Below the pieces are notes generated by a model. That model ran no database searches, was not told the origin of the DNA, and saw only the letters and a program-made list of their open reading frames with translations. From Bathynomus jamesi (taxonomy: Eukaryota > Arthropoda > Malacostraca > Isopoda > Cirolanidae): a stretch of 64,000 nucleotides of DNA. Location: the NCBI GenBank assembly GCA_023014485.1, contig JAJOZX010008802.1, positions 55,001 through 119,000 on the forward strand, read 5' to 3'. The first letter of the stretch is position 1; each line of letters opens with the position of its first letter. Position numbers and translations under genes: made by a program. This document shows positions 54,681 to 64,000 of the stretch, one piece after another.

Positions 54681-54867
54681 CCCTTTTGCCACTATACTAC
54701 TAACCTCAACTCTACCTTACATTTCACACACACTTACCCCAATACTTTTACATTATCCTTAATCCCTCAATCTTAAATATAATTTCTTTTCAACAATTAT
54801 TTTCACAATTTCCAATTTACAAATACAAATTTTTCGCAAATAACAAAAGTTATAGCTATTTAAAGTT

Positions 54868-54886
54868 TACCTAACCTAACCTAACA
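54868..54886. repeat. Short CCTAA run (arthropod telomere-type)
   Basis: About three units of CCTAA, i.e. TTAGG on the other strand, followed by decayed units. Far too short to be a telomere. Confidence 0.6.
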
Positions 54887-54959
54887 TAATGTAGCGTAAC
54901 CTAATCTAATATGACCTATCACTATTAAAACCTTACCTTCTATGGTTTGTAGAGTTTGG

Positions 54960-55548
54960 CGATTTCCAAGAGAAAGTCGTGAAGCACCGTCCTTTCGTCA
55001 GAATCCTAAAAACTAATGCAACAACACTGCTGTGAGCAAAATTTTTATTTCTGACAAATTTGGATTCTATATTTGGAAAGGGGACAAAAAACTGCATTAG
55101 AAACCAAAAAAATTAAAAATGGGGTCACCAGTTGGGTGCTAAACTGCAATTTAACCACAAGTGGATAGTTTCTAATATTATTCCACTTTCTTTGATCAAA
55201 AAATTTTTCTCCTGGGAAACCTTTTTATCCTATCTGAAATATTATTTTCGGACCCTATTACACCCTATGAGAAGTTTTGGAAGAAGACAGAACCAACGCT
55301 CAGATTCTAAAGTTAGGAGTGAAGCGACTCCAAATCCTACAAAAAGCAGAAAAAAGAACATGAATTACCCATTTAATAATAATATAAAGAGTGGCTCCTC
55401 TTTGATTATAAAATTTCATATGTGTACATTAGATGTTAAGTTGATCTTGTTCAAACTTTTTTGTACCCCAATGTATACAGCTCATTTGTGGTAGAACTAT
55501 AATGTGAGAAAACTATATGTTGCATATAATAATGTTTTTAGGAGTTTA
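54960..55548. other. No recognised feature
   Basis: AT-rich DNA with an unrecognised ORF at 55132-55494 that has no clear motif and may be spurious. Confidence 0.45.
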
Positions 55549-57750
55549 TTAACCCTTTTGCTGCGTCGCAGTTTGGAAATAACTTACTCCTAACAGTGCA
55601 GTTTTGATGGTAAAAAAATAAAATATGAAATTCAAACATTTTATTATATTTTTGCAATTATAAACTTACATAGCATTTGAAAAGTAAAATAAAAATATTA
55701 AAAAATTAAAAAATAATTAATTACCTTTTTAATTCTTAAATGCGGAAGTCGACTATTGTCGACTATTACAATTTTCAACAGCATCACTGCGGTGTGCAAC
55801 TTTAGTCACACCCTTTTTCTGACCTAGTTATTTTGTTTCAGAACAGCTGCATACCTTTTTGTATACTTTCTTTGTGTGAAAAATTTCAAAACAAGGGACA
55901 ACACATAATGCTGGTGTTCGAGGGCATTTGTTACAAACATATGAGGTTTGTTTTCTTTTACACTCTCCCTTTCCTTTTTTGCTACATTTACTTGGAAGTA
56001 TACTGCAAACACAGTTTGGCTTCATTTTTTTGTCTTCATTGCATACTGGAAAATGCCTCTCAACTAACCTATTTGCCATTGGTGTCCTCACCTTCCTTTT
56101 TCCTTTTATTTGGATTGCCGCGAGTGGCATAACCTTCTAGCATACCATTTACTACTACTTCTCTGAATTTTTAGGGCAACATTTTGTCATTGGGGTTTTG
56201 AATATTATAACGGATATTGCTGTTTACCAAAGCTACTTCAACTATAAAATGCCATATAGTTTGGTACCATTTCTTTGATTTTCTGTTGAAAGGATACGTA
56301 GAACACAGTTGGTCAAATTTATCTACTCCCCCCATGAATTGATTATAAGCTTGTTGGATAGTAGGTTTATGAACTACTTTCTTTCCTATCTTTGAATTCA
56401 CTTCAACTGGAGATATTCCTGTGTTGCCTACATTTGAAATCATGTTCACCTTTCCTGTATCTTGCCAGGAGGTAGCAATAAGTGATTTATTATAGTTTAT
56501 CCATGTGGTTGGCAGATCACCTTTTTTCATTTTTAGGTTCTTCATTTCAGAAGGGAGGCCCTTGCAATTTGCTCTAACTGTACCACATGCTCCAATTTGC
56601 TTGGATTTGGTCTTCATAGAGGTCAACACTTGAGTAGAAATTGTCTAAATAGACAATATGACCTTTGTCTTCAAAAGCACTGAGTAGTGAAGTAACTACT
56701 CTATGTCCAAGGCCTTTATCACTAACAGGTCCAGCTTCTTTCCCGGTGTAGACATTAAATTTCAGAAGATAACCAGTACGTGAGTCACAGAGTGACCAAA
56801 TTTTAATTCCCCACTTTGATGATGGTTTAGATGGCAAATATTGTTTGAAAAAAAGTCTCCCCTTGAATTTTACCATTGTTTCATCTATACTTAATTCCCT
56901 ATTGCTTGTGTAATATTGTGTGTACAACCCCCTAACATCAATAATCGAGCTAATTTTATACAATCTGTCATCTTTATTTGAAGTTTCATTACTACAAAAA
57001 TGCAAAAATGATCAAATAAGTAAATACTGATCCCTAGACATTATAGTACTAAAGCCAGGTGTAGAGGATAGAAAATTTTTTTTTGGAAATATGACTGTGT
57101 AGGCTTGGCTTATGAACCATACCCATAACAATTTCTAATCCAACAAATGCTTTTATATTGCTTCCAGACAGGGCCGGATTAACCATTAAGCAAAATAAGC
57201 CCGTGCTTAGGGCATCAAGGGAAGGGGGGCACCACAGAAATTTTCCATGGATTTATTATACTATTATAATCGCGGCTTATAGCCTATAAGCTGTTGAAAA
57301 CTGAATTATATATATTCATATATAGTATTTTTTTTTTCATTGTTTGAATTTGTAGTGAACAACAACCCTTTTGAGAGAATAAATATATTTCGTTGTAATC
57401 ACACACTTTACGCTTTGCGTTATTATTTTGTTTATATCAAATCTTTGAGCGCCATATTAAAAATACATATAGATTAAATATTTTCGTGTGCTATAGGAAG
57501 TTATTCTGAACGTGTGATTTGTGCATATAATATTAAATATATATTTTACATAATCATTTGGTATTGTTTTACAGAAAGATTTAGGTTTATAGAATTGTAA
57601 TATAAATTAATATTAAAATAAAAGAAACTATAAACTCTCTATATTGCTGTTGTATCAAGTGATGTTTATCACGGCCATTATAATAAGATATACTGACCTA
57701 AGTTAATTAGCGTTGAAGAAGTTTATCTGTTGCTCTCTCTTCTTCTCTAG

Positions 57751-58318
57751 GGTAAGTCTATGAAGTGTACTTTATTTGTATATATAACAATATTTTATCA
57801 TACACGTATCTTTATTTTATAATTTATTTATCTATTGTCATAACAGTATAAAAGAATTTAGATTGTAATAACCAGAGTGAATAATTTGTAATGTATATAT
57901 AACATCAAACGTAGTTAGGACAATTTAGGCCCTAAGCAAATGTTCATATTTCCTATAATTAAATATTGTGTTTTAAATAAATAAATAAATGTAAATATAA
58001 AATGTGGCTCGTTAATAGTGAAATGTTAATATTGATATTTTTATAGATTGCGTATTATTAATTCTAATGTTAAGTATTTTTATTTTATAGGTTTCGGTTC
58101 CTTCTTTTGGTTCCTTCTTTCGATTTGATTTGTATTCAACATTTCGAGTTGATATTTCGGTTGAGTTACTTATATTTAAATTGCCACTTTGGTTGTGTAC
58201 GGTTCCCATTTTGTCTTTCTGAGAATAAAAGAACAAAGCCAAGATTGTGATATGTGTAACTGTGTTGATTGCCACATAATATACAAATAAAATATTCTTT
58301 TTATTTCTGTATTTTACA
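57751..58318 (+). other. Probable 5' UTR intron of the hAT transposase
   Basis: A GTAAGT donor after CTCTAGG (57751) and a TTTCTGTATTTTACAG acceptor ending at 58318, just 16 bases before the ATG at 58335. The stretch is AT-rich and non-coding. Inferred from splice-site fit only. Confidence 0.45.
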
Positions 58319-58334
58319 GACCCCAAGAACCAAG

Positions 58335-61020
58335 ATGAAACGTGTTCAGTTAAGTGGTGCACAAAAGCGAAAACTATCAAAAGAGAAACAAGAGAAGACT
58401 TTGGATTTAGAGTCCAAGACTGCAAAGCTGACTGATTTCTTCACACAAGTTCCACGACCACAACGTCAACATGATATACCGATTCTGAATCAAAACCAAT
58501 CTCCGTCATCAGAAGTGGACACAAATACCACTTTGATCACTTCAAAATCAAAATATGATGACGTTGGAATCACCGAGGTGTCACAAGCAGGTTCATCTAC
58601 CACATGTCTCACTACTGATCTCACTTTGCCTGTAAATTCTCTTGATACCTCTACTGCAAATGTTGATTCAAGTTGCTTTACAAGACATTCTGGGGTTGAA
58701 ATAATTGCTGAAAATGAAAGTTTAGTGGACCATGGTGATGGTGGTGAAATGAATCAGTCTGCAGAAGATGAAGTAAATATAGCAAAAGATCCAGGGTTGT
58801 GGCTTGATTTCTCTGCTGATGATGTGGCTTATTGGATTGCTTGTGGACCCAGTGACTGTCAACACCACAATGGGCCATTTGACAAGTCTTACCGGCATTT
58901 CAGTAGTGGCAAACCAGCAAGATACTGTTCACAAAAACTTTTCGTTGGGACAAAAGCCAATGGTGAGAAATACAAGAGAGAGTGGTTATTGTATTCACCA
59001 TCAACAGGATCAGTTTACTGTTATGTTTGTAAACTGTTTGCTCCTAAAAATGTCTCACATTTTGTTATAAGAGAAGGGTTCAGTGACTGGCGAAATACTA
59101 TTGTAATTGATCATCATGAAAAAAGCACTACTCACCGAGACTCTATGCTAACATACTTAACTCGCAGACAAGGTGCGGGGTTGGGACAACAGTTGGAAAA
59201 ACAAATTCAGGAAGTGTGTGATTACTGGGAACATGTCTTGAGGCGTGTCATAGCTGTTATTTGTACGTTAGCTGAACGTGGCTTGTCTTTTCGAGGAACA
59301 GAAGAAAGATTTGGATCATTGCAGAATGGGAATTTTTTAGGGCTGCTTGAGCTCATAAGCCGGTTTGATCCATTTTTAGCAGGTCACATTTTGAAATATG
59401 GAAATTCTGGCAAAGGAAATCCTTCTTACCTGTCCAAAACCACCTGTGAGGAACTCATTCAACTAATGGCTCAAAAGGTCCACGCACTCATTGTTGACGA
59501 AGTAAAATCTTCTGGTTATTTTAGTTTGTCAGTTGATTCAACACCAGATCTATCACATATCGATCAGTTAAGTGTTGTACTTAGGTACTTAAAAGATGGA
59601 CAGCCTATTGAACGCTTTTTAACCTTTCTGAAAATGAAAAGCCATACTGGTGAGGAAATGGCAAATCAGGTGTTGCAGTACTTACGTGAAGTTTGTAAGC
59701 TAAACTTTTCAAAATGTAGGGGTCAATCTTACGACAACGCTGCCAACATGTCTGGGCGTTATAAGGGGATGCAGCAAAAAATTTTAGAAACAAACAAGTT
59801 TGCTATATATGTGCCCTGTGCAGCCCATTCACTAAATCTGGTAGGCCGAAGTGCTGTTGACTGCTGTCAAGAGGCGGTTAATTTCTTCTCTACAGTGCAG
59901 TTGCTCTATACCTTTTTTTTAGCCTCAACCAGCAGGTGGGAAATTCTTAAAGGTTGTATTGGAAATGAAAGTGTCTTAAAATCCCTCTCTGATACCAGAT
60001 GGGAGGCACATGCTATGGCAACAGCAGCAATTTTGAAATCTTTCCTTAAAATTTTAGAAGCGTTAGAATGTATAGCTGAAGACCAGTCACAAAAGGGAGA
60101 CACTAGAAGAGAAGCAAATAATATTGCAAATAAGATGCAAGAGCTAGAATTCGTTTTTATGTTGAATTTTTGGGATGAGATTTTGCAAAATTTTCATAGA
60201 GTAAGCAAAGTTCTACAGAATAAGGATGTGAACTTAAAAACATGTGCAGATCTGTATGGATCATTAGCTGACCAACTGTGCACTTCACGAGATGAATTTG
60301 AAAGATATGAAGCAGCTACAAAGGAAATGCTACCAGATGTTGATTACAAGGCAGCTCAAACTCGCAAACGTATCAGAAAGAAGGTACCCAATGACGGAGA
60401 TGCACCAGAAGTATATCTGAATGCCAGAGATAAATTTCTTATCACCACCTTTTACACAATTGTTGACAAACTTGAAACTGAGATGAGAAGAAGAGGAGAG
60501 ATATACAAAGAAATAGCAGAGATTTTCTTTTCTAAGTGATGTGCCACATAATGTCACCACTTCATCATCTACTGAAATTGAAAGGTATTCTCAGGGTTGT
60601 AAAAAGATGATTGATGCTTACCCAGAGGACTTGAACACTAATTTCTCTGCTGAGCTTCAGCAGTTTCACTCATATGTGTGCCATAAGTTCAGTGCAAAAA
60701 AAAATGTAAAAACAAGATTCAGTCATGCTGAACTTTATAAAATAATTGTAGAAGACAATATTGAGTGTGCCTTCCCAAATGTAGAAATTGCCTTTCGTAT
60801 ATTTTTAACATTAATGGTCACAAATTGCTCAGCTGAGCGTTCATTTTCTCAGTTGAAGTATATTAAAAATACCAACAGAACAACTATGCAACAAGGCAGG
60901 CTGGATGCCTTATCTCTACTAAGTATAGAAGCAGATGTGTTACGTAAGATTAGTTTTGAGGATCTGATCAAAGACTTTGCAATTAAAAAAAGTAGGAGAA
61001 AACTTTTCAAATATAAATGA
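58335..61020 (+). CDS. hAT transposase (ZMYM/DUF4371-type), one frame break
   Basis: About 890 codons. The start at 58335 (MKRVQLSGAQKRK) is preferred because a splice acceptor lies just before it. TTF-type finger region about residues 180-280: YRHFSSGKPARYCSQKLF, VYCYVCKLFAP, DHHEKSTTHRDSM. Catalytic core: FSLSVDSTPDLSHIDQLSVV, GQSYDNAANMSGRYKGMQ, YVPCAAHSLNLVG. The C-terminal dimerisation block NCSAERSFSQLKYIKN is at 60820-60870. The frame breaks once at a TTTTCTTTTCT tract near 60525-60540. It could be a homopolymer error, in which case the element may be autonomous. Confidence 0.9.
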
Positions 61021-62215
61021 AGTGGAAGTATACAAAAATAAACATTATTTTCCATCTTACTGTAAGTTTTGTTTCATTTCAAAAAATAAAATTTTATTTT
61101 ATGGTTTATTTTTGTTTATATTTTGAATTACATATATATGGGGCACCAAAATCTTTTAAGTGCTTAGGGCCTCTAAAGGTCTTAATCCGGCCCTGCTTCC
61201 AGATACATCACTCCATTTCCTAAATCTAGATCTAGGAGAGAGCGGCGACTCCCTATCAATAATTTTCTTGGCATACCTATTAGTTTCTGTGGCAGTAATT
61301 TCATAAATTTTGTCAGGGAAAAACTTTTTGAAACATTGAAAAGGACTAAGGTTCTGAGAGCCAATTACTTGATGAGTCCCATTGAAATCGCGTACGCCTT
61401 GAAGAGAAAACAAATTGGTATTTTCCTTCCTTACATTAATTTTTTTCCATTTTAGTGGGCCTCCTACCTCCTCACCAGCATCTATATCAGTAAGTTCATC
61501 CTCTTCAGAATTCTCATTTGAAGAATTTAATTGTTCTACTTCTTCATCCTCTCCGTCTGTACGGTAGAGGAACTATCTGAGTCAGTAGCAGAAATCAATG
61601 CTTGAATCATTTCATTTGAAAGGCTTTGCTTTTTCATCATGCTGGGGTATAAATCTGTAATATGAATGTAGTAGTTACTCAAAATGATTATTGAAAATAG
61701 TTTGGGAATGGTCAAAGTTTATATAATATATAATCGTAAATTATATAAAAGCTTCTTCAAACTCATTATAATAGGACTCATTTCAGAGCTAGGCTAACGT
61801 GTCTGCTTTGTACATGAAGTGAAATAGTTTATAAAGTAAATGTTAACTATTGGAAAGCATAATATAAAACTATATAAGTATGATATGAACATGTAAAAAT
61901 ATATATAAAATGTAAAATGCAATAAGTATTCATTATAATAAAATAAAAATGACATAATAGAAAAACATGAATGCGAACTTACAGCGAATCTTCGCTCACA
62001 ATGACAGCTGCATACTTCCTCAAATCTAGCAAGCACTGACATATATACTCCGAGCAAACAAAAAAAAATGACTCAAATCTGAGTCATGAGACTATTGTCA
62101 ATTGTAGCACTGAAAGGAAAAATTATTTCAGCAGTGTGGACTTTAGTCAATTGTCACATTGAATGGTTAACTCTATTTGGGCGACAAATGTCGATCACTG
62201 CAGCAAAAGGGTTAA

Positions 62216-62880
62216 GAACTCCTAGATTTATAAATGGTACTCTTTCTAGTGCCAGTATGCTCTTTGTAGTCAAAAATGTGCCAAAATGTGCCAGTGTCAT
62301 ACGTAATTTTGTATTTAGATTTATCACTAGGCTTGGTGAGTCAGTCAGTAAGATAATAGAAGCCATGGTTAGTGGACTGATATCCGATATATTTTATAGA
62401 TCTCAAATCTGGAAGCATTGGCCTAGGCAACTGTATGATCATTAGTCATATTGTTTCACTAGCCTACATAGTCACTGTTCCAGACAACTATCTCTCAACC
62501 TTCTATGGACCACTTGTATAATGTTTGTACCTGTCAAGTCTGAAATAAAGTTGTTGTTGCTCTTAAACTACAGTTTGTTGCTCTGAAACTAAAATTTTAG
62601 ATTGAAAATTTTTCAGAAAATGATGTATCAATGAAACAGTAACCATCATTCAATAAATAAAACATGCAAACATACTGCCTTCATTACATTATAGTATCGA
62701 AGCTAATACTACAGTATTTCGTTTTGGTTATTATAAAGATCGACGTCGGAAACCAAAGCTTTAATTAACCTTGTTTTTGCTTCCGCCTGAATTGTTCATT
62801 CTGACGAAGGTCAAGCTTATCACTCCACCTTACCACCTTATTTCAACATAATTTTATTTTATTATCACCCTATCTTTTCT
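62216..62880. other. No recognised feature
   Basis: AT-rich flank of the piggyBac element; ORFs are short and without motifs. Confidence 0.5.
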
Positions 62881-62885
62881 GTATA

Positions 62886-63010
62886 TACATGGATGCCCTT
62901 ACCAATGAACTAAAAACTGCACGTACTGGCTGTGTCATTGGAAAGGAAAAAATTAATAATTTAATGTATGCTAATGACATCATGACCTTGTTCTTCTGTC
63001 ACCCTCCCCC
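62886..63010 (+). pseudogene. LINE reverse-transcriptase scrap
   Basis: Reads YMDALTNELKTARTGCVIGK and INNLMYANDIMTL, equal to the RT segment around the YADD catalytic box (here YAND, a catalytic Asp lost). Nothing on either side continues it. Confidence 0.72.
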
Positions 63011-63079
63011 CATGGGCTGAGAGTACTATTAGAGATATGTAAACAATAATATGGTATAGAAAATGACATCACCTATAAT

Positions 63080-63617
63080 TAGGGTTGCCAAGTGTCCAGT
63101 ATTTGGGCTCTCTGTCCGGTTAAAAAAATCAAAGAATACCAGACACGTAAAAGTAAACCACGTCTTTATGTCTTTGCTTTTTTATTTTTGTCTTAATAGG
63201 TGTGACTTTAATAGATCGTCTGCTTTTTTTTGGTTATCCATAGTTTGTTATTTTCTAAAGTCAATAATTATTTTACATATTTTTCTATTGCGATCTGATA
63301 AAGAATTGAATAGTTTCACAGCACTGTATTGGATGGAATTTTGTGCATGTTATGTAATTTTGTTTGAATAAAAGTTAAATGCAAATAAAGTTGATTTCTT
63401 TTCATTAATATCTAAATGTTTTCAATGTTATTTGTAAATAGGTTGCAATATTATTTTCCAGTTAAAGTGTTATTTATCCATAGAATTAACTGATTTTATA
63501 AAGCATCTAATGAACCGATTTGCAAAAAGAAAATAAATTTTTACTTTTTACCCCTCACTCCCCCCCCCCCCCTGGCTGCTGGTGTCCGGTATTTTTGTGG
63601 AGGACATCTGACAACTA
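63080..63617. mobile_element. hAT-like MITE, perfect 8-base duplication
   Basis: CCTATAAT on both sides (63072-63079, 63618-63625). Imperfect terminal repeats TAGGGTTGCCAAGTGTCC and GGACATCTGACAACTA, with GTCCAGTATTT/GTCCGGTATTT subterminal motifs. Non-coding, with a C-run near 63559. Confidence 0.8.
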
Positions 63618-63659
63618 CCTATAATGGGAGAGAGTTGTATTCTGATGCTTGTTATGCTA

Positions 63660-63850
63660 AGATTGTATTTGTATGTTATGTTAAATGACTATACTGGCCT
63701 TATTTTGGTACTTGTATGTCAGGTTAAGTAGCTATGCTGGCCTTATTTTTGTATTGTATATTAGGTTAAGTGGGCATGTTGCTTTATTTTTTTATTCAGT
63801 TCAGTGTATGATAAGACTGTACTTGTATGTTAGGTTAAGTGGCTATAGAT
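63660..63850. repeat. Minisatellite of ~48-base units (GTTAGGTTAAGTGGCTATG)
   Basis: Four imperfect copies of TTGTATGTTAGGTTAAGTGG with GCTATGCTGGCCTTATTTT, the last truncated. Confidence 0.85.
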
Positions 63851-64000
63851 TGTGAATGATCGACAATAGAATTTGTTTTGTTTGTTTGTTTTTTTCATTT
63901 TAACAGCAGCATTTCGATGCACATGATGATAATTATGATAAAATGTTGAAATAAAGCTTAGGTTACATTAGGTTAAAAAATGTCAAAATTTTAGTATAGC

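Larger units (their letters stand above)
57169..61195 (+). mobile_element. hAT element inside piggyBac, 4027 bases, near-complete
   Basis: Ends CAGGGCCGGATTAA and TTAATCCGGCCCTG, exact inverted repeats. CTTCCAGA duplicated on both sides (57161-57168, 61196-61203). Subterminal GTGCTTAGGGC repeats also mirror. The transposase gene fills the right two thirds. Confidence 0.96.
55828..61641 (-). pseudogene. piggyBac transposase, frameshifted and split by the hAT
   Basis: N-terminal part 61641-61204: MMKKQSLSNEMIQALIS, an acidic stretch, then NRYAKKIIDRESPLSPRSRF-like residues. After the hAT: KAFVGLEIVMGMVHKPSL, a frame break, then SIDETMVKFKGR (first catalytic Asp), IWSLCDSRTGY (Asp), HIVYLDNFYSS (Asp), QAYNQFMGGVDKFDQL and a Cys-rich zinc-binding tail (CVCSILPSKC, CNKCPRTPALC). 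Breaks near 61560, 57070, 56600 and 56170. Confidence 0.9.
55553..62211 (-). mobile_element. piggyBac element, complete ends, split by a hAT
   Basis: The left end CCCTTTTGCTGC and right end GCAGCAAAAGGG are exact inverted repeats, each flanked by TTAA (55549-55552, 62212-62215), the piggyBac target. Removing the hAT insertion (57169-61195 plus one target copy) leaves about 2.6 kb, the usual piggyBac size. The transposase is on the minus strand. Confidence 0.93.

Noticed and set aside
54868..54910. Telomere or telomere-targeted insertion site
   Set aside because: Only about three CCTAA units, then decayed sequence. Too short for either claim.
55132..55494. 120-codon ORF between Polinton and piggyBac
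   Set aside because: No recognisable motif, biased AT-rich composition and no neighbouring gene context.

Overview
The window is nuclear DNA of an animal, most likely an arthropod. This rests on spliced exons of a VIT/VWA-domain protein, the transposon families present (piggyBac, hAT, Tc1/mariner, Polinton, Penelope, CR1, RTE, I/Jockey), about twenty long (TA)n arrays and a short CCTAA run. The species cannot be named from the sequence. There are no prokaryotic operons or CRISPR arrays.

Host gene: the only host gene I recognise lies on the minus strand between about 37.4 and 11.1 kb. Six exons (37289-37401, 37045-37145, 20357-20468, 14203-14349, 11507-11652, 11127-11340) encode the N-terminal VIT domain and the start of the VWA domain of a VWA5A-like protein. 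The remaining exons lie outside the window. Its introns are filled with nested transposons.

Layout. 1-4.5 kb: an I/Jockey-type retrotransposon (minus) whose 5' end abuts (TA)n. 4.6-9.2 kb: two copies of a short retroposon inserted in (TA)n, repeats carrying tRNA-like genes, and a fold-back mariner. 9.2-20.3 kb: host exons, hAT MITEs, a Penelope 3' end with a GIY-YIG domain and a hammerhead-like motif, and a nest of hAT elements (16.0-19.6 kb). 20.5-33.4 kb: three CR1-type elements, one with an SGNH-hydrolase ORF1; two of them are interrupted by DNA transposons whose empty site is preserved in the sister copy. 34.2-36.8 kb: three Tc1/mariner elements side by side. 38.4-41.3 kb: a region holding an unclassified multicopy-type ORF. 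42.0-54.2 kb: a decayed Polinton/Maverick (adintovirus-like) element with integrase plus chromodomain, penton-like, small basic, major capsid and adenain-like protease genes. Minus-strand spliced exons lie inside it, and an RTE LINE, a third (TA)n retroposon, tRNA-like repeats and a Helitron-like element have entered it. 55.5-62.2 kb: a piggyBac element with TTAA and terminal repeats, split by a nearly intact hAT. 62.9-63.9 kb: an RT scrap, a hAT MITE and a minisatellite.

Most coding sequence carries frameshifts or stops. The best preserved are the I/Jockey ORF1 and the hAT transposase inside piggyBac, which has one frame break. The most notable signals are the (TA)n-restricted short retroposon, the mariner fold-backs, the compact virus-like gene block of the Polinton with a candidate protease site, and the homologous spliced exons inside it. 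All names come from reading motifs by eye; no database search was possible.
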